Of a stretch of DNA of 64,000 nt, positions 1 to 6,631 are shown in pieces. Where the stretch lies: assembly GCA_022508605.1 (NCBI GenBank), contig JAFLUX010000001.1, positions 1 to 64,000 of the forward strand. Reading direction: 5' to 3'. How positions within the stretch are numbered: the first letter of the stretch is position 1; each line of letters begins with the position of its first letter. The notes below the pieces were generated by a model. It worked only from the letters and a program-made list of their open reading frames with translations. It had not been told where the DNA came from and searched no databases. The position numbers and the translations under genes were made by a program. The stretch is from Bacteroidales bacterium. Lineage in GTDB: Bacteria; Bacteroidota; Bacteroidia; Bacteroidales; UBA932.

Positions 1-110
1 CCCCAGCAATAAAGCCTTTCGGCTACTATACCCCTGCACCCCAAGGGGATTGAGGAGACCTCAAACTCCCGGGGTCGCAGCTGGTCCCCAGCAATAAAGC
101 CTTTCGGCTA
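1..110. repeat. Direct repeat of 25 bp, period 85 bp
   Basis: A 25-bp string beginning CCCCAGCAATAAAGCC occurs at 1-25 and again, identically, at 86-110. The inner part AGCC-TTTC-GGCT can form a small hairpin. The 60 bp between the copies contains no gene I can support. The second copy runs straight into the 99-167 terminator-like repeat. The window edge cuts the structure, so more copies may lie upstream. Confidence 0.6.
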
Positions 111-167
111 ACAATTTAGGGAGGATGGCCCAAGGTCCGGATGGACTCTTAGGGTCATCCTTTTTTT
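99..167 (+). terminator. Terminator-like repeat, copy 1 (plus direction)
   Basis: GGATGGCCC pairs with GGGTCATCC through a longer imperfect inner stem (AAGGTCC against GGACTCTT), followed by seven T residues, as in a Rho-independent terminator for plus-strand transcription. A nearly identical copy lies at 1403-1470 in the same orientation, starting from the same GCCTTTCGGC motif. The gene it would terminate lies outside the window. Confidence 0.6.
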
Positions 168-202
168 GTACGCCATGGATAAGGCCATCGGACAATAAAG
201 AA

Positions 203-236
203 AAGCTTCCGATTTCTCGGAAGCTTAATCTTTTTT
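203..236. terminator. Bidirectional terminator hairpin
   Basis: This is a perfect 10-bp stem (AAGCTTCCGA against TCGGAAGCTT) with loop TTTC. It has a T-run on the plus side (231-236) and an A-rich flank that becomes a T-rich tail on the minus strand. It sits about 95 bp past the last gene of the minus-strand DUF3990 cassette and probably ends that transcript. The stretch 237-331 holds no gene I can see. Confidence 0.75.
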
Positions 237-331
237 AAGGGGAATTATATATCAGTTGTCCAAACCAATGAGGTATCTTCCTATTAATAAACACCCAATT
301 GGACTTGCCGGTGACGGAATCGATATGACGA

Positions 332-547
332 TTAGGCCATACGGTAGTCTTGATACAGCGCCACAGGTCCGAAGTGCCAGTACTTTGTTTCCTCCCGCTC
401 AAGGCGGCGATAGGTATCGGAGGCGTAGAACTTTGTGAGTGCTTCTATTGGGCTAATCTGTTCGTCCTCAGCGATGAAAGCCGCAACGGCAGCCGCTTTG
501 CCGGCAAGAATCAGGTAAAGGTTCTGCTGGGTAATTTCTGCTCTCAT
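332..547 (-). CDS. Small helical protein of the DUF3990 cassette
   Basis: This is a 71-residue soluble protein of unknown function. The N-terminal half is Ala-rich and predicted helical, with the stretch AGKAAAVAAFIAEDEQIS. The C-terminal half carries a charged, aromatic segment (EREETKYWHFGPVALYQDY). No signal peptide or membrane segment is visible. Its start codon overlaps the stop of the DUF3990 gene by ATGA (544-547), so the two are translationally coupled. In genomes I know of, DUF3990 genes are commonly flanked by such small ORFs; whether this one neutralises or recruits the ADP-ribosyltransferase-like protein is inference. Confidence 0.75.
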   Translation of the reverse strand: MRAEITQQNLYLILAGKAAAVAAFIAEDEQISPIEALTKFYASDTYRRLEREETKYWHFGPVALYQDYRMA

Positions 548-1026
548 ATCCGTACCTCCCTTGCTTCGATGAATGTTAGATAATCCAGGGCCACTTCCGT
601 ATGGAAGACCATCTGGTCGATGAGCGTATAGGTCTTTAGCTCCAGGATGAGTTCCTGTTTGTTCAGAAAGCCTTGCTCATAAAGGGCGAAAGCGGCATAA
701 ACACGGTCGTTGGCTACCGGGCCATAAACCAGGTCATTGTCATGCGTAAAGCCTCGCTGGTTACGGTTGGCGTAGACGAAATCCACCCAATCTTCTTCAG
801 GTGGGTTGGAGAAGTTGAGTCGCTTGAGACCCGCAGCGGCGACTTCGTCAAATTCATAGACGTTTATGAAAGCGCATTCCTTGTCGGAAAGACGCCGGAG
901 TGCCCAATCACGGGCCTGTTGCTCGGATGTGGTGGTATAGAAGCCCACTCCGTAGTCGAGAGTACGGCTTGGAACAAGAATGCGAGGTTCGCTGACTATC
1001 TGAGGACTCCCGTGGTAAAGCTTCAT
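544..1026 (-). CDS. DUF3990 family protein, ADP-ribosyltransferase-like
   Basis: This protein has 160 residues and starts at the ATG at 1026, which overlaps the DUF3791 stop (ATGA). The N-terminus has the LYHGSP motif (His of strand 1), then GVGFYTTT (aromatic NAD-pocket motif), GPVANDRVY in the middle, and DQMVFHTEVAL near the C-terminus with a candidate catalytic Glu. This order resembles the H-Y-E layout of PARP-like ADP-ribosyltransferases, and DUF3990 is placed in or near that superfamily. There is no secretion signal, so it probably acts in the cytoplasm. It sits between two small proteins with ATGA coupling on both sides, an arrangement typical of toxin-antitoxin or guard-type modules. 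The enzymatic activity and target are inferred, not shown. Confidence 0.85.
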   Translation of the reverse strand: MKLYHGSPQIVSEPRILVPSRTLDYGVGFYTTTSEQQARDWALRRLSDKECAFINVYEFDEVAAAGLKRLNFSNPPEEDWVDFVYANRNQRGFTHDNDLVYGPVANDRVYAAFALYEQGFLNKQELILELKTYTLIDQMVFHTEVALDYLTFIEAREVRI

Positions 1027-1229
1027 CGTATTATTCTTTCTTCTATCTCTTCCAGAATCCATGGCATTCCCTGAGTGTGGAGTACGTCGTAATGGTCGGC
1101 GAGGTACTGCTTGATTCCGTGCTGGTCAAAAAGCACGGAAGCGGCCTCCCCGGTAAGCCCGTGCTTGTTCTTGTAACCCTCCAAGCAGAAAGCAACAAAG
1201 AAAAGTATGTCAGCGTCTCGCTTACTCAT
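1023..1229 (-). CDS. DUF3791 family small protein
   Basis: This is a 68-residue protein matching the DUF3791 pattern: FVAFCLEGYKNKHGLTG, then a VLFDQHGIKQYLADHYDVLHT core. It is the first gene of the three-gene minus-strand cassette and overlaps the DUF3990 gene by ATGA. DUF3791 proteins habitually accompany DUF3990 and may act as its partner or antitoxin (inference). A TAATTTTG box (1241-1234, minus strand) ends only four bases before the ATG, which would put transcription start at or near the start codon, so the message may be leaderless. Confidence 0.85.
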   Translation of the reverse strand: MSKRDADILFFVAFCLEGYKNKHGLTGEAASVLFDQHGIKQYLADHYDVLHTQGMPWILEEIEERIIR

Positions 1230-1233
1230 GATG

Positions 1234-1241
1234 CAAAATTA
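1234..1241 (-). promoter_or_regulatory. Bacteroidota -7 box of the DUF3791-DUF3990 cassette
   Basis: TAATTTTG on the minus strand fits TAnnTTTG. No good TTTG -33 element is present at 19-21 bp. The distance to the ATG at 1229 implies a very short or absent 5' leader. Confidence 0.4.
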
Positions 1242-1339
1242 CACATTTTTCGTCAATTACGGGTATATTTTGAAAAGGCGACCTGTCCTGAAAAAAGTGG
1301 CCGCATGCCTGGCCGCGACGCGTTCATCGAAACCCTCGC

Positions 1340-1426
1340 GACACCTACGCCGATCCCGCCGTCTGGAAGGAGAAGGCGAAGGACAAGTACGAGAGCAACG
1401 GCGCCTTTCGGCCAACAATTCAGTGA
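1340..1426 (+). pseudogene. Short coding relic, possibly PEP carboxykinase-like
   Basis: One plus-strand frame here reads NPRDTYADPAVWKEKAKDKY and then ends in a short unrelated tail with a stop at 1424-1426. The NPRDTYADPAVW string resembles the C-terminal part of ATP-dependent phosphoenolpyruvate carboxykinase (PckA), where a DPRDTYADPxxW-type motif is known. No start codon or upstream homologous sequence continues the frame, so this can only be a remnant carried with the adjoining terminator-like repeat. The identification rests on about a dozen residues and is tentative. Confidence 0.3.
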
Positions 1427-1470
1427 GGATGGCCCAAGGTCCGGATGGACTCTTAGGGTCATCCTTTTTT
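1403..1470 (+). terminator. Terminator-like repeat, copy 2
   Basis: This is a second copy of the element at 99-167, nearly identical over about 68 bp (GCCTTTCGGC, then AACAATT, then the GGATGGCCC/GGGTCATCC hairpin and T-run). The T-tail points plus. The hairpin lies a few bases past the stop codon of the convergent von Willebrand gene and may also stabilise that minus-strand 3' end. Together with copy 1 it brackets the DUF3990 cassette. Confidence 0.6.
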
Positions 1471-1474
1471 CTTA

Positions 1475-3133
1475 TCAGAGGTTCCGGGCCGCTTCTGCAA
1501 GACGGATAAACTCGCGCCGATACCCTTCGGCATCGTCAGACAACCCCATTTTTGCCACCTCTATAACTTGCCTGTACGTTGCATCCCCCTTGAAGTCGGA
1601 GTCCCGGAGCAGCTGGCCATACATTGCGACAGCGGAAGCAAAACGGAAATCCTCCGACACACTGTCTCCGCCCTTATCGGTAAGACTCTTTTCCAGGAGC
1701 AGACTCGTTTTCTCTCCCGGATTCTTATAACGGAGTTTTACGGTCAGCATCTCTTTGGAATCCGATTTGAAGTCTGATTTGACTTCGGGAGTCTTCTGAT
1801 ATTTCAACGCATCGACAGTGCCGGGAATGTTGCCTTTCACGCCGACAGGTATGACCTCATACAAAGCAGTCACGGTGTGTCCCGCTCCGATGTCGCCGGC
1901 ATCTTTGTTGTCATCGTTGAAGTCCTCGTCTTTCAGCATACGGCTCTCATAGCCCACCAGACGGTATGCCTGCACCTGCGAAGGATTGAACTCGACCTGC
2001 AATTTCACATCTTCTGCTACCGTAAACAGAGTACTGGCGAACTCCGAAATCAAGACTTTGCGAGCCTCCTGTATGTTGTCTATATAGGCCTGATTGCCGC
2101 TGCCTTTTTCTGCGAGCACCTGCATTTTGCTGTCTTTGTAGTTGCCCATGCCGTAGCCGAGGACGGACATGAAGATGCCTTTCTTGCTTTCGGCAGCGAC
2201 TATTTTTTCAAGTCCGTGCTCGTCCGAAATACCGAAGTTGAAATCGCCGTCAGAGCAGAGAATGATACGATTGTTCCCGCCCTCGATAAAGTTCTCCTCC
2301 GCAGTTTTATAGGCAAGGCGCAGTCCTGCCTCACCCGCCGTGTAACCCCCTGCTTCAAGAGCCTCTATGGCAGTTTTAATTTTACCTTTTTCATTACCCT
2401 GCGTAGACGGGAGCACGACTTTGGCATCGCTGCCATAGACGACAATGGCCACGCGGTCGATGTCCCGGATATTGTCGGCCAGCATCTTCATAGAGGATTT
2501 TACCAAGCCGAGCCTGGCCGGACCCGCCATCGAACCGGAGACGTCGATCAAGAACACGAAATTAGCTGCCGGGAGTTTATCTGTCGGAATCTCTTTTGCT
2601 TTCAATCCTATTTTAACCAGCCTGTGGCTTTTGTTCCATGGACATACGCCGGCCTCCAAATCTATATGAACAGGACGACCATCGGAGGGCTGCGGATAAG
2701 TGTATGAGAAATAGTTGACAAGTTCCTCGACACGCACAGCATCGGCAGGCGGAAGCATCCCCTGATTGATATATCGGCGCATATTGGCATAAGACGCTAC
2801 GTCGACATCAATAGAAAAGGTGGACAGCGGATTGCGTGTCGGCGAGAGGAAACGACTGTCTGAAAAATCCGAATACGACTCAGTTGAAAGAGCATCATAC
2901 GGCATGGCAGCACTACACGTTACTGCCATATCGGGCATTGCATCCCGCTGCGCGCTTTGTCTCATCTTGTATAACACTTTCCCGGTCTTCGCAGGAGATG
3001 CGGAAAGTGGCACATCCGGATACTCATTTTCTCCGGCAACCTTAACTCCGTTGTTTTTCCCTCGGCCCACCGAACATGCAGCGATTACTGCAGCCAGGCA
3101 GATTACTGCAAACACAATCAATATTGGTTTCAT
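1475..3133 (-). CDS. von Willebrand factor type A lipoprotein, YfbK-like
   Basis: This protein has 552 residues. The ATG at 3133 is chosen because it directly precedes a lipoprotein signal (MKPILIVF, lipobox ending at Cys20). The region of about residues 80-140 matches the N-terminal vWF_A domain of YfbK-type proteins (LSTFSIDVDVASYANMRRY). The VWA domain follows with an intact MIDAS start, FLIDVSGSM, near residue 200, and the C-terminal third fits the DUF3520 partner domain. The protein is expected to be anchored in the cell envelope and to bind a protein ligand in a metal-dependent way; the ligand is unknown. It is transcribed away from the ECF sigma factor and anti-sigma-like pair, a common Bacteroidota arrangement, which suggests that the three act in one envelope-response circuit (inference). 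Confidence 0.93.
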   Translation of the reverse strand: MKPILIVFAVICLAAVIAACSVGRGKNNGVKVAGENEYPDVPLSASPAKTGKVLYKMRQSAQRDAMPDMAVTCSAAMPYDALSTESYSDFSDSRFLSPTRNPLSTFSIDVDVASYANMRRYINQGMLPPADAVRVEELVNYFSYTYPQPSDGRPVHIDLEAGVCPWNKSHRLVKIGLKAKEIPTDKLPAANFVFLIDVSGSMAGPARLGLVKSSMKMLADNIRDIDRVAIVVYGSDAKVVLPSTQGNEKGKIKTAIEALEAGGYTAGEAGLRLAYKTAEENFIEGGNNRIILCSDGDFNFGISDEHGLEKIVAAESKKGIFMSVLGYGMGNYKDSKMQVLAEKGSGNQAYIDNIQEARKVLISEFASTLFTVAEDVKLQVEFNPSQVQAYRLVGYESRMLKDEDFNDDNKDAGDIGAGHTVTALYEVIPVGVKGNIPGTVDALKYQKTPEVKSDFKSDSKEMLTVKLRYKNPGEKTSLLLEKSLTDKGGDSVSEDFRFASAVAMYGQLLRDSDFKGDATYRQVIEVAKMGLSDDAEGYRREFIRLAEAARNL

Positions 3134-3278
3134 AGACTTTTGAAATTTGTAATTAGTAAACTTGTTTGCCATAATGATGCACGGATTCGTCAAATTCCAT
3201 AAACCGGACAGAATTTTTTTTGTTCGTATTATGGAATCGAGGGCTTTTTTGTATCTTTATCACGGATAAACTAACAAC

Positions 3279-3866
3279 ATGATGCGTCGAGAGAGTATCG
3301 AATCTGCCAGCGATGAAATTTTATTGCGCGCCTATACCCACGGCGGCGATATGGATTGCTTCGGCATGTTGTATAAGCGATATATTCCGTTGGTTTATGG
3401 ACTCTGCCTTAAGTATCTTAAATCTCCGGAGAGCGCCGAAGATGCCGTAATGCAATTGTTCGAAGACCTGTCTGACAAGGTGAAACTGCACGATATCACC
3501 AACTTTCGCAGTTGGCTTTATCGTGTTGCCCAGAATCATTGCCTGCAAATCCTGCGGAGCAAGAAAATGATATTCACCACGGATTGGCAGTCTCAATCAG
3601 TCGATTCGGCGGAGTTCCTCGATTTGTTAAGCGAGAACGGAGAAGAAACACAGTTGAAAGCGCTCCATCACTGCATGGAGCATTTATCTGAAGCACAAAG
3701 AACCTGCATTCAGGAATTTTTCCTTGCCGAGAAATCCTATGCGGACATATCCGAGGAGAAAGGTTATGAACTGAAAGGCGTAAAGAGTCATATCCAGAAC
3801 GGGAAACGCAATTTGAAGCTATGCATAGAGAAGACAACGAAAGAATGGGGTTGCTGTCCTATATAA
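3279..3866 (+). CDS. ECF-type RNA polymerase sigma factor
   Basis: This protein has 195 residues. Region 2 is at about residues 25-100 (FGMLYKRYIPLVYGLCLKYL and the NFRSWLYRVAQNHCLQIL helix). Region 4 is at about 130-190 (LSEAQRTCIQEFFLAEKSYADIS, with the recognition-helix part GVKSHIQNGKRNLK). It should direct RNA polymerase to a regulon set by the linked envelope proteins. The start may be 3279 or the next ATG at 3282. Its 3' end overlaps the following gene, the usual sign of coupling between a sigma factor and its anti-sigma. A TATCTTTA box at 3252-3259 is a possible -7 element. Family assignment is firm; target genes are unknown. Confidence 0.93.
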   Translation: MMRRESIESASDEILLRAYTHGGDMDCFGMLYKRYIPLVYGLCLKYLKSPESAEDAVMQLFEDLSDKVKLHDITNFRSWLYRVAQNHCLQILRSKKMIFTTDWQSQSVDSAEFLDLLSENGEETQLKALHHCMEHLSEAQRTCIQEFFLAEKSYADISEEKGYELKGVKSHIQNGKRNLKLCIEKTTKEWGCCPI

Positions 3867-4699
3867 AAGGAAACAGAAAAGGCCGTGAAGCCCATAACCT
3901 GGAACGTGAGGCTATGCAGGACCCTTTTTTGGCAGACGCTCTGGATGGATATAGCGATATGGAAGGCCCGGAGCTGGATGTCCGCCTGCGCCGTATGGAA
4001 GAAAAAGTAGAGCAACGCAGCCTGCGGAATCTTCATGAAAGCGCCGCTGCACCTGTCCGGGCGCAATATGACATGTCGCACGAGGCTGAGTATGCAATGG
4101 AAATGAATAAGATGCAGGATGTTCTTGCCCCGACATCAATCCGGCGTCCGCTTAAAGGACAAAGAAAAAACTTTTTTATCTGGATTTCCGCGGCAGCGTG
4201 CCTATTAATCGTATGTGCCCTATCGTATAATATTGGTGTATTGCGGGGCAAGAAAGAAATTGGCATGCTTGCTCAAAACAGCATGGCGGCGGCTGACGCA
4301 AATACTCAGACAACCGCATTCGATTCCGCAGAAGCAATGGAGGAGTTCCCTTATCGTCTCGATAACACAGAACCGCAGATAGCCACGGCAGAACGCAAAA
4401 TGCGCAGAATAGAGCCTGCACGCGAAAATGCCAATGAATCACTTTGTCCGACAATTGGATACAAAGCGTACTATGAATACGTCTACAAAGAGATGAAAGA
4501 ATCAGTCTCCTTTGATTCTGATAATATAAGCGGAATAGTCGTACTCAGTTTTGACATAGACAACAGTGGCCGGCCGTCAAATATAAAGATAACCGAAAGC
4601 TCATCAGATACCATTGCCCGAAAGTTGATAGATATACTTAAAAAGGGAGAATGCTGGTCAGGGCACGGCAAAGTTGAATCATTCGTATTCATCTACTAA
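3845..4699 (+). CDS. Single-span anti-sigma-like protein with TonB-like C-terminus
   Basis: This protein has 284 residues from the ATG at 3845; an in-frame ATG at 3821 would add eight. The gene overlaps the sigma gene by 22 bp. The cytoplasmic part (about 1-110) starts GLLSYIKGNRKGREAHNLER and AMQDPFLADALDGY, a pattern typical of Bacteroidota proteins encoded just after ECF sigma factors. One membrane helix follows near residues 115-135 (FFIWISAAACLLIVCALSY). The periplasmic C-terminus (about 205-284) resembles the TonB C-terminal fold (GIVVLSFDIDNSGRPSNIKI). I infer an anti-sigma factor that senses an envelope signal through its TonB-like domain. No zinc-binding anti-sigma motif is visible. 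Confidence 0.8.
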   Translation: MGLLSYIKGNRKGREAHNLEREAMQDPFLADALDGYSDMEGPELDVRLRRMEEKVEQRSLRNLHESAAAPVRAQYDMSHEAEYAMEMNKMQDVLAPTSIRRPLKGQRKNFFIWISAAACLLIVCALSYNIGVLRGKKEIGMLAQNSMAAADANTQTTAFDSAEAMEEFPYRLDNTEPQIATAERKMRRIEPARENANESLCPTIGYKAYYEYVYKEMKESVSFDSDNISGIVVLSFDIDNSGRPSNIKITESSSDTIARKLIDILKKGECWSGHGKVESFVFIY

Positions 4700-4724
4700 A
4701 GACAACAAAGATTTGACAAGCGTC

Positions 4725-4749
4725 AAGAAAACCGCCCTCCGGAAGACGG
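4725..4749 (-). terminator. Probable terminator of the long minus-strand directon
   Basis: On the minus strand CCGTCT-TCCGGA-GGGCGG forms a short stem with two G-U pairs, followed by TTTTCTT. It lies about 10 bp past the ogt stop and faces the end of the plus-strand anti-sigma-like gene. Confidence 0.45.
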
Positions 4750-4758
4750 AAAAGACTT

Positions 4759-5274
4759 TCAGTAAGAAATAAGCGCTCCGGGAAAGTCGCAGCCCGGAGT
4801 CTCCCCAACTCCCCCTGCCCCCTCGAGGTCCAGCAGGAGCCGTTTGATATCGAGTCCTCCGGCATATCCGACGAGGGCGCCGGAGCTGCCGACTACACGG
4901 TGGCAGGGTATGACTATGGGCAGGGGGTTGCGGTTGTTCGCCATGCCGACGGCCCGGTACGCAAGAGGATATCCCGCAGCGCAGGCTATCTGCTTGTACG
5001 AGCGGGTCTGCCCGTAAGGAATCTGCCGCAGGGCATCCCATACTTTGCGTTGAAACAGCGTGCCGGACGGAGCCAGCGGCAGGTCAAAATCCCGGCGCAG
5101 TCCGTTGAAATACTCTTCGAGCTGCCTTGCCGCCTCGTCCAGCAGCGGAGTATGGGCGCAAGATGCATCAGGGCTGACGGTGCCGAATGAAATGCCCGTC
5201 AGGCAGTCGTTCTCGGCGGCAAGGGTCAACGGCCCTGCCGGAGAATCCACGGTCAGTCTTTGTGTCGTATTCAT
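4759..5274 (-). CDS. ogt: Methylated-DNA--protein-cysteine methyltransferase
   Basis: This is a 171-residue DNA repair protein that transfers the alkyl group of O6-methylguanine to its own cysteine. The active-site motif IPCHRVVGSSGALVGYAGG is intact near residue 130. The helix-turn-helix part KVWDALRQIPYGQTRSYKQI precedes it, and an N-terminal ribonuclease-like domain (residues 1-75) is present. In-frame ATGs also occur at 5280 and 5286; 5274 gives the usual N-terminus. A short Gly/Pro-rich tail (GAGGVGETPGCDFPGALISY) extends beyond the family core. It is the last gene of a long minus-strand directon. Confidence 0.93.
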   Translation of the reverse strand: MNTTQRLTVDSPAGPLTLAAENDCLTGISFGTVSPDASCAHTPLLDEAARQLEEYFNGLRRDFDLPLAPSGTLFQRKVWDALRQIPYGQTRSYKQIACAAGYPLAYRAVGMANNRNPLPIVIPCHRVVGSSGALVGYAGGLDIKRLLLDLEGAGGVGETPGCDFPGALISY

Positions 5275-5331
5275 AAGCATTTGCAAGCAAAGCGATTAAG
5301 GCAGAGTAACCCCGTTCCGGAGGCCGAAGAA

Positions 5332-6618
5332 TCAGAATATGTACCCCAGTCCTATGTTCATCCCGAAAGTTCCGTCATTCGCGGAAAAGGGCACGGCGCC
5401 TTCGGCGGACACTATGAAGTTTTCGTTCATCGCGAGCTTGATGCCGAGACCGGCGCTGCAATGCAGGCGCTCGCCATTGCCGCTGTATATGTCGGCGGCA
5501 TCCGCAAGTTTCATCCTATCCAGCCTGTAGGGCTGCACGACGGCGCCGAAGTCGAAGAAAGGGTTGGTCGCCGCATACCAGTGCTGACCTATGAAGTCGA
5601 ACGAGAAAAGTTTTATGCGCAGCTCCATGTTGGACCACGCATAGCCGTCGCCGACCATGCGGTTATACAGCGTTCCGCGTATGGTGTTGATGCTGCCGAG
5701 CCCTTCGGAATTAATCTGGCGCAGATACAGCGTGGATATGTCCTGCTGCACATAGAAAGGCGCCTCCCCCGCTATGGTTCCCTGATAAGCAAGATGATAC
5801 GCGAAGACCACCCGCTCGCGCCACAAAGGCAGATAGTGCCTGAAATGCGCGGACAGTTTCATATAGGAGTATTTTCCGCTGAACACGTCGGGGGCCCCTA
5901 TAAGGCACAGTTCGCTCCATATTCCCCTGCTCGGAGCGGCCTCGGCATCCCGGGAATCGTAGACCACCCCGGCCTTCATTTCGAGGTGCATCCCCCCGTA
6001 CATCTCGTCCCTGTCTATGATTCCGCTGTCGATATACCTCCTGTAAAGGGTCCGGTGCGGGTCATACTGTTCGAGTTCTATGTCGCCTACCCTGTAGTCC
6101 TTGAATGCAAGTCCTGCCGCCCAGCCCCAGCTTCCGCCTATCTTTCCCTGAAAGTCGGCAAGTATGCGGAGATAATCCCTCCTGACATTGTAAAACGCTA
6201 CTCCCTCGTCCGCATTGGAATCCAGCTCCGGAAGATATACGGAGGCGGCACCGTTGAATCCGTAGAAAGAATACTTGCGGTTGGTCATGTAAGTCGCCGC
6301 CGCCGTCATCCTGACCCCGGGAATCAGGTGCTTGGAGTCATAGAACAGATGGAAAACGCCCGAACCCTTGGTATAATAGGAAGCCTCCACATTGAATTTG
6401 TGGTAGTATTCCGGATAGACGGCGCCGTCTCCATAGCAGTATATATCGCAGAGAGCGCCCATCTGGAAACCGAGGTCGGTATTGAATCCGACGGCAGGCA
6501 GAGGGCCGAAGTTCCAGCCGGTCTTTACGGCCGCAGGATTCTCCTGTGCAGCCGCCTCCTCAGGGAATACGGCCCCGCAAGCGAGCGCCGCCAAGAGTAT
6601 TAGTGCTGTTCTTTTCAT
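5332..6618 (-). CDS. BamA/D15-type outer-membrane beta-barrel protein
   Basis: This protein has 428 residues with a signal peptide (MKRTALILLAALACGAVF...AAAQ). The ATG at 6618 is chosen for that reason. The mature chain has alternating aromatic strands throughout, for example FHLFYDSKHLIPGVRMTAAA and VVFAYHLAYQG, and ends in GLGYIF with a terminal Phe, the signal for outer-membrane assembly. The whole protein fits the bacterial surface antigen D15 barrel (Omp85 superfamily) without recognisable POTRA repeats, so it is probably a small stand-alone barrel rather than BamA itself. The substrate is unknown. It is 13 bp downstream of the DUF819 gene in the same directon. Confidence 0.85.
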   Translation of the reverse strand: MKRTALILLAALACGAVFPEEAAAQENPAAVKTGWNFGPLPAVGFNTDLGFQMGALCDIYCYGDGAVYPEYYHKFNVEASYYTKGSGVFHLFYDSKHLIPGVRMTAAATYMTNRKYSFYGFNGAASVYLPELDSNADEGVAFYNVRRDYLRILADFQGKIGGSWGWAAGLAFKDYRVGDIELEQYDPHRTLYRRYIDSGIIDRDEMYGGMHLEMKAGVVYDSRDAEAAPSRGIWSELCLIGAPDVFSGKYSYMKLSAHFRHYLPLWRERVVFAYHLAYQGTIAGEAPFYVQQDISTLYLRQINSEGLGSINTIRGTLYNRMVGDGYAWSNMELRIKLFSFDFIGQHWYAATNPFFDFGAVVQPYRLDRMKLADAADIYSGNGERLHCSAGLGIKLAMNENFIVSAEGAVPFSANDGTFGMNIGLGYIF

Positions 6619-6631
6619 CGTTGGAGCAGTT

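Noticed and set aside
1-170. Possible RNA gene or integron attC site around the AGCCTTTCGGCT hairpins
   Set aside because: There are no integrase core sites and no tRNA-like cloverleaf. A repeated terminator region is the simpler reading.
1077-1730. Plus-strand frame of 217 codons
   Set aside because: It runs across the antisense of DUF3791, the repeat and the VWA gene, and reads as Arg/Ser-rich noise.
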